Positions 37,388-50,954 of a stretch of DNA of 64,000 bases are shown here, piece by piece (within the stretch, counting starts at the first letter, position 1; each line of letters begins with the position of its first letter). Source of the stretch: Sisyra terminalis (taxonomy: Eukaryota; Arthropoda; Insecta; Neuroptera; Sisyridae); NCBI GenBank assembly GCA_958496175.1, contig OY292275.1, positions 32,441,701-32,505,700 of the forward strand, in the 5' to 3' direction. Below the pieces are notes generated by a model. The model made no database searches, was not told the origin of the DNA, and saw nothing but the letters and a program-made list of their open reading frames with translations. The translations under genes were made by a program, and so were the position numbers.

Positions 37388-37914
37388 GCTTTGAATAGGC
37401 TCCGAAACCACTTGACCGATTTGAAAAATTCTTTCACTGTTGGGAAGCTACACTATTTCCGGTGAACATAGACTATATTAAATTTTCAAAAAAGTTAAGA
37501 ATCCATACTAAAACTCCAATAATGTAACCCAAGGTCTGAAAAAATTACGAAAAAACATTCTTTTATTGCGTGCGCTGCGAAAACTATTGGTTATAGAACA
37601 AAATAATGTAGTACGATTTTGCAGAACATATCATTATCTACAAAAAATAGAGCGACAGCATATGTCTAACTATTATAGTTATGTCACAATAAATGTTTTT
37701 TTATTTTAAAAAATATATATAAATGCCACCATTTTAAAAGCTCTTTTATTTATTCTTTGGGATTAATCTTTATCAAAATAAATGAGTTCATATTTAAGTT
37801 TGCTTCAATACCATTATATAACTTTTTGAGTTATTCAATTTGAACATTCCATTCGAAAGATATCACAAGTTTAAAAATGTAAGTTATTTGAAAAATATCG
37901 CATGGTCACCGCTC

Positions 37915-38291
37915 TTTACTTATAATTAAGACCAACTTTATTGAACTTGGCGATATTTTTTTATTTATTTATAGATGCTGATTAATTAACAGATTATTCG
38001 GTCTACGGTAGGTATACCTACCGTAGCTATACGCAGTAGACATCCTCTTTTTAGATATTTATATTTTTTGAAAATCAATTGATTATTACATAGAACAATT
38101 TTATTCTTTGCAACAGTTTATTAAATGTGTCTTTTTAAAGTTGACAAAATAGTGTTTTTAAGTATGATTATGTTTTTCGTAAAAGAAATATGAAAAATAA
38201 AAATTTTCATATACCACTACAAATGGAAAATTTGAAAAGAAAACATAATCTACACCTACGTTACGCAGACGAAATTGCGGGGATCAGCTAG
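37915..38291 (+). mobile_element. Nonautonomous Helitron-like repeat, copy with CTAG|T end
   Basis: Shares about 350 bp with 15170-15530 and partly with 33716-33915. It ends TACGCAGACGAAATTGCGGG then ATCAGCTAGT; the final CTAG followed by T is what a Helitron 3' end looks like. A perfect 22-bp palindrome lies at 38004-38025. Just upstream, 37388-37480 carries another block I associate with insect repeats, so the full element may be longer. Assignment to Helitron is inferred from the terminus and the nearby helicase remnant. Confidence 0.55.
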
Positions 38292-39554
38292 TTGGCAATA
38301 ACTTTATTTTATTGAAGACCATAAAGTTTAAAGTGATGAATTAACCTAAAGGAAATCTGAAACACATCAATATAGATACCTGCAATCGGATGTGTAAATA
38401 TTAGCAACCAACATCAACAATATATTTTTTTTTGAGCTTCAGCACCTTTCCTCAGAGAAAATAAAAAGAAAGTTACTGATAATTTTTTCTCCATGTTCAA
38501 ATTGGCCGAAAACTAACAGTTCAATAAACAAAATCACGCATAATTTGCTTCTAAGGAAGCAAATTGTAGTAAAATAAGGTATCAATCTATAAGTTACACC
38601 ATAAAACCAACTTACTACATAAGCCCAGTGTAAATGTTAAGTTTGAAAGCTTTTCCCTTCAATTTGTCGAGTTGTCGGTCCTTTTCCACAGCATTTTTGT
38701 ATAAATTATATGCTCCCCTTTTTAAGACGGGATAGAACTAGAGGAAAACTTGTCATAGCTTACATATGAACATATTTAGAAGAGTTCCATATGTCTGCCA
38801 CGAGGTAAGAAAGTGGGGGTCCGATGAGATTAAATTTCTCGTTTACCAACTTATGATGAAGTCATCTCTATGGTACAACTCAGTAGTATCAACATTCTAA
38901 TGATAACAACAAAAAAATAATGAAATTATCATAACTTAATGAATTAATGAAAGTTCTGAAATTATTTGAGGTAATAATGATAAATTGAAGTACAGTTTAC
39001 TTAATACATTAAATTTTCCACACATCCTAGCTGTGCTTATTAGTTTCCCTTCTTATTTCATTTTCATGAAAATTACTGCTTCAATGGCATTGGAATAGTA
39101 AAATTTGTTGGAAAACTAACTTTTGTGAAAAAATTGATCACGAAATTAATCTGCAGTAGATTTTTACTGAAATATTATTAATAGATATAACTTTTCTCAA
39201 ATAATAAAAAAAATAATAATTTAAAAAGTAATTTTTTAGTCATACTCTATGTTTACTAGGATACTTGTCTAATAATGTTTACAGGACTTTACGCATGTGT
39301 TCGTTGAGAAGTCAGGTAACCTAAGGAGGGGTTGAAAGAATGGTATGAGAAGTTCTGTCTCTTTTACTTGTTCATGATATCTGCATATATTCACTTGCAC
39401 TTATAGAAAAAAAATCATTGTAATATCGTACTTTTTGTTAAGGTATTCATTACAGAGAACTGTCGTTATAATTACGATGTAATAATATAAAAATTCAAAT
39501 GTACATAGTAAAGACTAAGATTCTGTAGGTCTATTTTATTGAATTTGTTTTCCG

Positions 39555-39730
39555 TGTAGATCAGGTGGGTAAACGGTCGATCGCGAACAGGTCAACAGTC
39601 GATCGCAGGCATTTTAAAAATTTTTTTAGGTACATTTCAAATCTTTTAATTGAAAATATGTACTTAAAATTTAGCCGACAATGAAACTTGAATTAGAAAT
39701 TAAACACGCTTCTACTCTACAGTGGATATT
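39555..39730 (-). repeat. Dispersed repeat family E, copy 2
   Basis: Inverted partner of 25970-26140, starting AGGTGGGTAAACGGTCGATC and running to GAAGCGTGTTTAAT on the minus strand. Another GATCGATC-rich stretch continues to about 39870. Confidence 0.6.
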
Positions 39731-40037
39731 ACTGATTCCCAAATAATGCTTTGACCACATTCTTCACTCATTCTTTCTTCATCTTTAAATTTGAGTTTGT
39801 TTTTAATTTTATTAATTTTTTGAATCGATCGCATATAAATAAGAAAAGTTTTGGTCGATCACACCAGTATTAAGTTTGTCTACTCCTGGTGTCGATATCA
39901 AAAGGATATAGTCTACCTATCCATAAGTGAAAATATCAGCCCTAAAAGTTAAAATATAACTGTAATTATTTTTTACAGTTTTGATAATTTTATTAAGTTT
40001 ATATTTTTTATAGATTATTGATTTTTTCCTTTCACAG

Positions 40038-40123
40038 TGTATTCGCAAGCGCTTGGGAATTTACGATTAAAGCGTTTTTGATAGAAGTTTTTCGAACTCC
40101 AAAGAATGAAACTGGTTTATTAG
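40038..40123 (+). other. Possible cryptic exon in AdoR intron 1
   Basis: An 86-bp stretch bounded by a pyrimidine-rich acceptor (TTTTTTCCTTTCACAG) and a donor (TTAG|GTAAAT). One frame is open, giving FASAWEFTIKAFLIEVFRTP and a short tail. Entered from AdoR exon 1 (phase 1) the frame meets a stop within 15 codons, so it would truncate the receptor. Protein family not recognised. Confidence 0.25.
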
Positions 40124-41379
40124 GTAAATGTTATTTTTTTATTCGATAATCATTTTTTTGTCAGTTTGAGTCTTTCTACAACATTATACGATATATAGGT
40201 ATTGCTATACAAATTCAACGATAAAGCTTTAACGTACCAAAAAGTTAAGATGTTTGTAAATTTTTCATGGTATAAAACTTAATATATCAATCACCTTGAT
40301 AAGGTAATCACTTTCGAAAAACATTGACATATGAACCGTTATTTATTTCATATGTGTAATTATAATTTTTGTATATGTAGATATTTTTCTAAAACTTCAG
40401 CCTTCATGTGCTTCCACACAAAAAAGGACTAAATTCTAGTCAACAAAAGGGGTTAACTACTTTCTTTTTCACATTATATATGGTTGACGGTTAGTGACGT
40501 ATGTATCTCCATATTAACCGCCTACCTCAAGAGAAATGACACTTAGGAGGAGGAGGAAGAGGACATTATCCTTACTTAGATACTTAGAGCGAAACTCTTA
40601 GAGAGAAATACCAATTTTAATACCAATTTTGGCCAGTATCGTCAATTTTTTGTACAATTTTAAATACCAGAATTTTATATTTTAAGCTGAAGGCAATAAG
40701 TTTTCATTGACAATAAAAGGTTTATTCTTTATTAATATGACTGTTCTATAACTCATATCTATGAGTATGGTTACAATATAAAGGCAACTTAAATGTTTAT
40801 GAGTTTTATCTTCACAGTTCAGTAAATAAAAATTCAAAAATATTTGTTATAATATTATGTGGCTGTTAATATATTTTCCGAAATCGAAAGAAGATAGAAT
40901 TCAATTTCTTTTTGACTGTTCCATCTGCCAAGTGACAACATAATTCATTGAATATGTCATAATAAAAAAAAGTTATGACACTGATCGAAGGAAAAGCTCG
41001 TTCATTTACATTTATATTATCCTATTGTTCCTAAGTTTCAAAATAGGAAATATGTAGTAGGTATAAAACATTAACACAAGAAAGTTGTCTACTAAAGAAA
41101 GTATATTATTTACTAAGTATAGAAAAATAAAATAAAACCTAAAATTCATAGTTTTAATTTATTTACTAAATACGAAAAAATTGAGATTAGTCTGTCTAAA
41201 CATATATATAAGGAGTTATAAGGAGTTATGCCTAGTTGTAGGTCTAAAAAAACGTGTTTTTTCCGGAAATTTTTGTGAAGAGGCCTTTTTTTATATAAAT
41301 ACATCAAAAACATTTACATTTACAGAATTTATCGTGTTTTAAGATCCTACATTTTATTTTTAAAAATATTTAGTTTCCT

Positions 41380-41745
41380 TTTTCTAGTAGACGATCTCCT
41401 GCAGGATCTCTGCAAAAAGGTGTCTAGCGGTGAGGAAGATATCTCTGGTGCAAATTATCTGAAATCGAAAAAACCGAATGATTTATTTTTAAGGATAGAT
41501 TAATACAGATAATGAATAAAGGAAAGGTGAAAATTTTTGATTTTTGACAAAATGGCGCCTTCTCAAAAAAAAATCGTTTTTTTTGAAAAAAATCACATTT
41601 TAAAGTTACCTGAGGAAAATATTTAAGAAGATTGTATATAAATTTGAAGACGATCGGTCTAACCGTTTCGGAGAAATTTTCCTCACCGACTTTGAAAACA
41701 CCGTTTCGAGAAAAAAGCGTTTTAAAGTTTTAAGAGACATTTTAC
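41380..41745. other. Unassigned repeat-like block
   Basis: Non-coding block with CAAAATGGCGCC, GACGATCGGTCTAACCG and CCTCACCGACTTTGAAAACA, less AT-rich than its neighbours. It looks like a piece of a transposon's noncoding part. No partner copy was found in the window. Confidence 0.3.
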
Positions 41746-43814
41746 TTATTTCGATTTACACTTAATTAACTTTTTTTTTACCTTACCTACATACGTCATC
41801 TATTCAAAAGCCACAAGAGTTTACGGTACGAGGTTACATTTACCACACAGTATTACAATTTTAAAACCAAGTCCTTGTTTACCGGATTAACACTGTAAAA
41901 TATTCACTTGTAGCTTCAACTGAAATAGAGTTTTACTATTACTCGGAGCAAATTTAAATTTTCAGAGAATATAATTAAATATGTGTATAATCGAAAAATG
42001 CAACAAAAATAATCGAATATTTGAAAATTCTAATTAGGCATGACCTCTTAATATTTTAGCATTTTAAAATACTATTTACCAAATAAAATTTATTTGTAAG
42101 ATGCATATGTATAATGCATATATATTTAGCTTTACTATTTCTATGAACTACGACATTGTAGTCTACTACTACATTGAGTGAGAGCCTAAGTTACGCTGGT
42201 AATATGGGAGCTTTTTCATAAATTTTTGAAAAATTAAATGATTTTTTTTTAAATTTCAAAGTATAAAAATAGAATGGGTCTTGGAAGTTACAAGCAGACC
42301 AATAGCTCACTTAGTCCATTCGGTAAAACCAAAGCTAAATGAAACAGAAATATTTTAAATAAAAGTGCTTTTTTATTGTTATTTATCATCGCGTTATAAC
42401 TACTAAAGGTCTTTAATAACTCTAGAGATTATAAAAATTTGTACATTGAGAAATATGAAAAATTTTCTCGATATGAGATGCGAATCCAACAGTTTTGGAG
42501 CAGCCACTTTGCCACTCGGTCACCAGTAGGCTCACAAGTGCTTTTTATTTTTAACTTATTAAACTGCTTTATTCATTTAATTGGTACATTTATTATTTTA
42601 CACCAATTAACCACATTTTGTTTAAATATTTATGCATTTACTTCAAAAATATCAAGAAGCATTCTCATATTTTATATTTACTTTCATTTCACTAACTGTT
42701 TTTTGTTAGATGGTAAAATACGCTGCATGCAATAATGAGCTTTATAAAATCAGTAAAAAGTAAAAATGGCAAAAAACTTTAACTTCCAAAAAATTTTGAA
42801 TGGAATAAAACTTTAACAATTTAATAACTAATTCCTTTTTTTTAAAAAAAATTGCGTTGAGAAAGTTATCAAATATTGCTTCGATATTACCTTTTTTTAA
42901 CGTAGAAATAAAAAATACTCACACATGCCGCATGTAATATATTTTTAAAAGTAGGTATCTTTTTCTTAATATCTGTTCACCCAAATATGTATTATGAACT
43001 TACATGTATACACATCACACACTCATACAATATATTGATTGCAATATTGGTAAAAACTTTATATTAATCTAGCGATTCTTGCTTTTATCTCAACAAATGT
43101 TTTTTCTAAACAACTAAAACAATAATTTCTAGATAAATTAATTTTATTCAAAAATTTTTTTATGGAAATTAAATCTTAGATTTAATATTTTTAAAATTAA
43201 TTTAATGTTTATCTATGTTAAGCAGATTATTAACTTTCTCAATGAAATTGATTTCCTTGTTTTCCCTTATGCTTACCTAAATATTTTAGTGCATACGAAT
43301 TTAAAAACATCAAATAATTTAAAAAAAAAAAATTAATATGCTAAAATGCCATTAATTAGAGAGCATAGTTATGCAGTATTTTTTTTTCATTTGCCAGTTT
43401 TCATAATTAGATTATTATATACTTTTTTTAAGAAATTTTTGGCTCACTATTTATATTTTTATTTAAATTGTAAATAATTATTAAAAAGAATTAAACAAAT
43501 CTCAGTTACAGAGGTTCTAACCAGAAGGTACAGTAATAGAAGCAGAGTTTTACTAAAAACAAAAATACTATTAGGATAAAGATTTATAGGATAAATTTTT
43601 ACCTACTTAAGTTTCGTTGTCACTTTAACGGTACAAAAATAGGATAAAATCATAACGAATAATAATTCGTTTTGGGTCAAATTTTAATACAAAAGTTTCG
43701 TACTAGAACTTACATGTTCATGTTTAAATGTTACGTGCTTTGTATAACATAATTCATATCCTATATCGTATATTCAGCTTTGATATATTCAAAGTATAAT
43801 CCTAAGTAGAGTTT

Positions 43815-44215
43815 TGTACGAAGCAGAAATTTGGCCAATGACAACAATCATCAGAAAAAAATAAGAACAGTGGAATAAGACTATTTAAGACGATTTTTAA
43901 AAGTCATAAGAAATGATAAAATAAGAACAGAAGAAATGTGGCAACGAATGAACGACGTAAATGCTCTATGACAAAGAATATAGGATCGCAAATGGCTAAA
44001 AAGAGAATTAAGTATTAAATAGGGAATCTCTAGGAAATAAATGAAGAGGAAGACCAGCTCTACGAGGGAAAACTTACATAGTTATGGCAAAGAAAGATCT
44101 AAGAAAGGAGGAATTGGAAAATTAGAGAATTGTGGATGGCAAAAACGGCAGACTCGTAAGGAGAAAATGCAGAAGAAGAAGAAGATTTGGACGATCTTGG
44201 TACATAGCTTTTAGT
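43815..44215 (+). pseudogene. Degenerate LINE 3' region
   Basis: Translation in shifting frames gives LYEAEIWPMTT, RTEEMWQRMNDVNAL, RKWLKREL and an Arg/Lys-rich region ending in repeated GAAGAA triplets near 44170. This resembles the far C terminus of RTE- or I-like LINE ORF2. Many stops are present. The resemblance is weaker than for the other LINE fragments. Confidence 0.45.
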
Positions 44216-44789
44216 GAAAAATGGAGGTAATCAGCTGTATTAAGGAAATTTTCTATTTGGTTATTATATTTGGATAGTGTGTTGAATTTTTCAAAGACTT
44301 CTGTAGCAAAAATGCTATAATTAACATTAAAAAGCTCAACGCCTTAACTGAAAAATCCACATTAACAAGAAGGTCGCTCAGATTATAGCACTGCACCGTA
44401 GGATCACTTGGATGACAGGCAAAAACAGGCCTGAGATGATCATTTTTGCGGCTCAGTTAATACATCCGACACAAAGTAAAAATAAAATAAAAATGTGAAT
44501 TTTGAAACGAAATCCGCATATAAAATTATGATAAACTTTATTTACAAACTATACTAAACTGTATTAATAACGCTAACGTTGGGTTAATTTTGAAAGCAGT
44601 ATCGGCCAATAAAATTTCTGCCGAAATAGGAAAGATAGTAGTAGAGAAGAGATGTCAAGTATCAAGACATAAACAATAATTTAACTTTATACAATGTTTA
44701 CTACAATGTACTATTCAAAATAAAAATATTTGTTTTTACGAACATTAATTCTTTCTTTTTTAGCTGCCCACTTAAAGTTAAGTATTGTT

Positions 44790-45016
44790 TATTTGGTCCA
44801 AGTATGCTTTTGAATTTGACCCTGCTCTACAAGATAGTGCTCAGACCAACGTGGGCATATGGGGTCCGACTCTGTACCGTAGAAAAGCCCAGCAACATTG
44901 AAATGATCAAAAGATGCAAAAGTAAAATTCTTCGGACACCTGGTCGGTATATCAGGAATGACATCATGCAACGGGATCTTAACGTCGAGGATGTAATTCA
45001 TTTTATTAATTGTTAA
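44790..45016 (+). pseudogene. LINE ORF2 C-terminal fragment
   Basis: A 70-codon open stretch with LLYKIVLRPTWAYGVRLC and KSKILRTPGRYIRND followed by MQRDLNVEDV. This matches the post-RT tail of Jockey-type elements. The upstream RT core is absent, so it is a 5'-truncated fragment, the common fate of LINE insertions. Confidence 0.75.
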
Positions 45017-48000
45017 TAGTGTAATTTAGGCATTGAAAGTTAACGGTTTTTACTTAATTTGTTTATTGTTGATTAAAAATAATTTAAAGCAAGTGAAAAA
45101 TAGTTTTTACTTTTTATAATATAAAACTTTAGTTAAAGTTATGATAAAAAAATACAAATTAGGAGTAATGACAAAAATATCATTTAATTAACATAATTTT
45201 TCATTCATTACTTTAATGGTAATGCTAACAATGAAACTATTTTTTTTTAATTAAGTTCTTGTCGCAGATATCTAATATTGAGATATTAATATTAATATTA
45301 TTAATAGATCAATAAAACTTACAAAACATGTTGTACATGTGAATTTACTGTATAACATTAATCTTGACGATATATTATATTAATTGAATCACTATGATTC
45401 TATAAAGCTCAATTACAAACAATGCTAAACGAAATAATAGTTTAGGAATCGTAAAATGGTAGTGTAGGTAATTTACTAAACAACCACAATCGTACATTAA
45501 GTTCCGGTATTTGTTTTCTATTACAGCATTATTTACATTTGCATTTGAACTTGGGAGTTGTATATAGAATGTTAGGAATTTCCAACAGAATATAACATCC
45601 GTGAACACGAAGTGGTAAGGTCTTATTTGAAGAACTTCTCTTTAAATAGAATATTCATTTTACGATTGAATTATAGAAATAACATAGTAAAATAAATTTT
45701 ATAAACCAGTTGAATAAAAGTTAGTACGAAAAAATTATTAGTTACTAAAATTAGATTTTTTTTCTATGAATTTATATTGTCATTAGCTTGTTTATTTATA
45801 TAATATCAAAGCTTTGATGATAATTTATATATAAATTCAATCGTTGATTTATTTTACGAGTATTATGTATAGACTATGGATTCACAGTAAAAGGACATTT
45901 TTATTTATATTATTTTTCCTTACTTTGCTATATATCTTAGCCAAACTATAAAAAATGTAACTCATTAAAACTAATTTTACTAACGGGAAAGATGGAAAGC
46001 AACCTTTATTCGAAATTAAATTAAAACTAGGAGTTTCAATTAGACCACACCGTCGGTATAATAAGTGTCGTGTAGAAAGGTTCTACATTCTACACATTAA
46101 AATGGTACAGTTCACTATTAATAAGGGTTGTTCCATTATTAATAAAGAAAAATACTGCTACATACCTAAAATTTAAATGTATGTGTGTATCAGTTATAAA
46201 AGTTATGAATCAGTTATAGTGTTAGATAAATAAATAAACGATTATTGTTAGTAAATAAATAAGTATGAAGTGTGAAATAAAGAAACGTTTGTGTATTAAA
46301 ATAAACTTGCTATTGTTGTATGTCCTTAAACACAAATCCAAATGAACCCATAAAATAAAAATAAAATTTAAAAACGTAACAATACACTACTATTTTGCAA
46401 ATTAGTCGTATTAGTTAGAAATTGAAGTATATTAGTTATTATTTACTAACCGTCTGTATGTTTCTTATATCGATATTAATTATTTAGGAAAATTACATTA
46501 TTGAGATATACAAAGAAAAGTTTTTTTTATTATTTTTTTAAATACGAACCACAACTGGTAAATAAAGGTGAAAGCCCAATAAAGTTATTGAAATCAATCA
46601 ACATAATATCTACAAGTATAGATTTTTTTTTAAATTTTGACTTAAAATTCTTAAGATATTAAACTTCTTAAATTAATAATTTCAACATTAGTTTCTTGAG
46701 TAAGGGCAAGAGAATTATTCCAAAAGCTGAGAATTTAAAATACCATCAAAGTAAATATATACGATATATTCATTTACCCTAACTTCAATCCATATAACAT
46801 TCATTGAACATAAATATAATTTTATATAAATGCCATAACAATTGTATAAAAGGGCAGAATATTAATGATTGTTAACAATACTAAATAATATAATCAGAGC
46901 TGCCAGAAAAAGTATTTTAGTTACTTTTAGTTTTACATTTAGTTACATAGATACATTTAGTTACAAGTATCAACAAATAACTAGGATTCTTAGCAAAAAG
47001 TAATTAGGATCTTTGATACTAATTTAATGAGATACTGAGAATTAGACAGTGAGAAGTATTTAATTAAGATACAACTAGTGTCGAATCCGTTAGGCTCCAT
47101 CCATATATACTTTCCTCTATCTTTAAGTATTAAAGGTAAGAAGTATACTATCCGATTACCTAACAACTTTACCTAATACGTTTTACGAAACTTTGTACAT
47201 TCCTACAAAATATACAAAGTAAGTAAAAAAGTATCGTAAGATAAGTATTTAAGTACTTTTTTTAAGTTTTTAAGAGTAACTAGAAACCAAGGTAACTTCG
47301 AATACTTTTTAAAAAAGTAGCTTATCTGGTATCAAAAAGTATATTTCACAACTCTGAATTTAATCACATAGGATCAGTCCAATTCAGTCGGTCCAGCACT
47401 GGTCGCTTGACTATTTTTTTTAATTCTGAATTTTATTTTTGCTGTCACCCCAACATGTTGGTAGATCAAATTCATCATTATTTTAATTTTATTGTTTTTA
47501 GCTTTCCGGTGGTGACCATATTAGTTTTACTAGGCGCAGACATTTTCGCACTTTTAACGGTTTGCGGAAACTTGATTATCTCAGGCCCTATTTGTCCTAT
47601 CAAAATGAAACTAAAAGTAGCGTGTTCATGAAAATATAAGCTATAAAGTTGTAATGAGACGTTTACACCTTAATGTTATTCTAAATCTTAAGGGATGAAA
47701 TTTCAACCTAATTTTTTAGCTCTCATTTGTAAAAACTCCAATTTTCACAGAAAGATTGTGAATGAAGAGAAAGAGTCTACACGTTAAAACATTTTTTACA
47801 AACAAATAGGTACTAGTTGTATTCAAAAACAAAATTTGAAGTCTGAGACTTGAAGCCTTTTTAAAATAAAAAATAACAAAATTTGGAAATTTTCAAAATT
47901 TGCAATTTTCTGAGCTTAATATCTCTGGTGGGGGACCAGATAAAAATCTGAAATATCACCTCATTATAGTACTGTTTGCACCTAAAATTTGAAGTTTGTG

Positions 48001-48270
48001 ATTTGACTAGGAGCAAAGGTATTGCAAGCACAAAATGTCATAATAATGTATATTTCAGTAGGTGAATATAATGTATTTAACCATTTAATATGTAACATAT
48101 ACTTGGCAAAACGGGCATTTTACACAAAACAATATATACTTTGGGCTACCTATTATTCATATCTTAAATTTAAAACAAATACTTCTTTCTGAAAGCTAAT
48201 AATGTATGTACGTACCCATAGTCATCAACTAATCTTGGTGAAGCATACTAGTAGTTTTTGGAAAATATAA
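45017..48270. other. AdoR intron 1, mainly featureless
   Basis: Contains repeat G copy 2 (46225-46375). The block 47640-48010 (AATATCTCTGGTGGGGGACC) looks repeat-derived but has no partner here. Confidence 0.45.
46225..46375 (-). repeat. Dispersed repeat G, copy 2
   Basis: Inverted partner of 4205-4345, with CTTAAACACAAATCCAAATG and stretches of AAATAAATAAACG. No coding content. Confidence 0.4.
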
Positions 48271-48477
48271 CTAAATCATTCGGGTGTACCTCATCCTCAG
48301 TCTACGTAGTGGCACCTGCTCCTTTCGTGGGAAACTCCCGAAGGGGCTCTTCTTCATTGTAGAGTCACTAACCTGAAAAAAAATGTTGAGGTTGGCTTTT
48401 CCAGAATTACTCATGCATCCCACTGTCTCTATTGTCATAGTATTTGTAGGTCTTTCACTGACGGTTCCAGCCTTCAA
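48271..48477 (-). other. Unrecognised open stretch, likely repeat-derived
   Basis: A 68-codon minus-strand frame, GC-richer than its surroundings, reading MKAGTVSERPTNTMTIETVG, then KANLNIFFQVSD and GSFPRKEQVPLRRLRMRYTR. The shift in base composition suggests transposon origin, but I recognise no family. No start context or splice sites support a host gene. Confidence 0.25.
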
Positions 48478-48664
48478 TCAAGATCTTTTATTGTGACCTC
48501 TTTGCAGCCATGTCGGCTGCTTCATAACGATGGTTAAATCGTATTAAAATAAATTGAAAAATATTAACCCATTAAATTCAAATATTGGATGGGATATAAA
48601 AAGACAAAAATGATAAAATAAACATTAAGATTTAATAAAAACTAAAGAGCCCAATCGCTTAAGT

Positions 48665-48906
48665 CAAGGGCGGATTTAGGGTGTTTTTGTGTACTGTGGA
48701 GATTTTATAACAGAACATACTTAGAAGCAAATCAAATTATTAAAATTGTTAAAATATATTAATAAAATAACACAAAGAACATTAGTGAAACTCTAGTCTA
48801 TTTTTGGCTGGAATTACGATTTTTTTTCGTGATTCCTTTCACGCACTTGCAAATGAAAGATGATGTTGTGCCCCCCCCCTAGAAAAAAGTCTTAAATCTG
48901 CCCTTG
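48665..48906. mobile_element. hAT-type MITE with perfect TSD
   Basis: A 242-bp element with ends CAAGGGCGGATTTAGG and, read inward from the right, CAAGGGCAGATTTAAG. The flanks GCTTAAGT (48657-48664 and 48907-48914) are identical over 8 bp. A C-rich run lies near the right end. No ORF. A partial inverted relative is at 33445-33690. Confidence 0.88.
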
Positions 48907-48914
48907 GCTTAAGT

Positions 48915-50954
48915 CATTTGCTCAATGCGGTTTCTGTAAAATATTAATTCATTTTAGGTATTTATCACCTTATCCATTTATAAATACCCTAGATAGTGGT
49001 ATATTATGTCGTTTTTGACTCTGATGAGAGATCTAAGAATTTGTTATTTCTGGATTATTTCGACGTTAGATGGCTTGACAACGCCAAGTGTCGATTTAAA
49101 TTGTTCATATAACTACCTACTTGCGTAACTTTGTTTTGCTATAATAATTCAATGCCTTAAAATACGTGCATTTTATTCCACAAGTAAAGTAAGTAAAGCT
49201 TACATAAAGCCTGCACCTTAAATGTAACGATTATTTGGTAGGTAAAATTTTTACGTTTAAATACCTACAATTTGTTTGAGTTTATTAAATATGCGTGATA
49301 AAAAGCAATCTTCTATTCAAAGTAGTTTCGATTATAATTCTTACGTTTTACCTGTTGTCTTACATGACTCATAATAATTATTTAAGAAATTTATTGCCTA
49401 AGTTAAATTTAGCATTTCATTAGGATGTACTTATTTATTTGGTATAATAACGTTTGTTCCATGAATTGGTTTCAATACAGGCCAAGGATGAAGTTTACAT
49501 TAAAAACTTAAAGGGTTGGTTGGGAAGTAACTGATAATAATATTTTCATGTCATCATATAATTGAAAGTAAAATAACTTGAATCGTATGTAGAAAGGTAT
49601 CTACCCAGAAATTATTCAAAATATTTGTATTCTGCATGTAAAATGATATGATTTCGATAAGGATAACGGTATATGCACAAGGATGACGTGCCCTATTTTA
49701 TATTGCGTTTATTCATACAAATTCCAAGTTATCAAAATAAATTTATTATAGCGTTGCTTCAATGAATTTTATTTTCAAAAATTTGCATTCACTTAGATAA
49801 GAATATTGAAAAATATGATAATTTTATTTGTGGTCGGTACCTTTATGATAGGTTTTTGATTTTTTTATTTCTTACCTATATGGAAAGCATATATTATGTA
49901 CGTCTTTTAGTTGTATTATTTACCTGTATCTCTACTCGTATGCATATAGGTACCTCTAATATCATCGATGGCAAATAATCATTAGAAATATTAAATTGAA
50001 TTTCAGTATGAGGGTTAGTAATGAAAAGTATTGCATCAAGATAATTAATTAACATTGAACTTATAAGTGCAGCACGCGATATCGAAGTAAATATTATCCT
50101 ATTACACACTTTATGTACCACACGAAAACGATATTACAGTCTAGGATAAAACTAAGCACTTGTTGATAGTCTCATATTGTAATGCATTCAACAATATAAT
50201 ATTATATCTATGTAGATGTACGCTAAAAGCACAATTGGAGCAAGGTTTTAATTACCATTTTCATTTTCTAGGAAAAAACGGTTTCAATAACTGCATTACA
50301 TTGTATCTCATAAATGGTTAAAATTTATAGGAGTTTCGAAGACATATGAAAAAAACTTTGCATTTTAGAATCAAATTAGTTAAAACGTATTTCTACGTTA
50401 TTGAGTACATACCATGTAAGTTATTAGATTCATACTAAATGGGACCACACAAATTTGACGATTTTTTTACCCTACTCCCCTTTGATGTGATGTCATATGT
50501 TTTTATAATTAGAAATAATTAAAATAAAACAGACAAATATTTTCATTTTTAATATGTAAGGTAACAAATTTTGCTTCCTCACGATATCACAATTCGTTAA
50601 CTTCCTTCTCCCTGGAACGTGTGACGTTATTTATGGATGGCCCCTTATATGTATTTAAATATTGCTCATTGTTTAGATTATCAATATGCTCTTATTAACC
50701 TAATGTAACAGATGAAACAGGACTTCTTTGATTCAGGATACCGACATATCTATTTTTTGACAAACCTTGATCAATCTTGTTTTCGAAATAATCTCGAAAC
50801 TGTTGACCTAATGTTGACCTATTTGTCCTCGTTTTCTATATTTTTTTCACTAGTTGGGCTAAAAAACTAACTATATAATGTTTACTTTTGAAAAATTCAA
50901 ACCATAAGATTAATCGAAAAATTAAAATTAAGTATCCTATATTCTGCGTGTTTA
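48915..50954. other. AdoR intron 1, nothing recognised
   Basis: AT-rich DNA between the hAT MITE and the foldback element. A 75-codon minus-strand frame at 49894-50121 has no recognisable features. Confidence 0.5.

Noticed and set aside
44789..45001. Minus-strand frame opposite the LINE fragment
   Set aside because: The + strand frame matches LINE ORF2; the other is its shadow.
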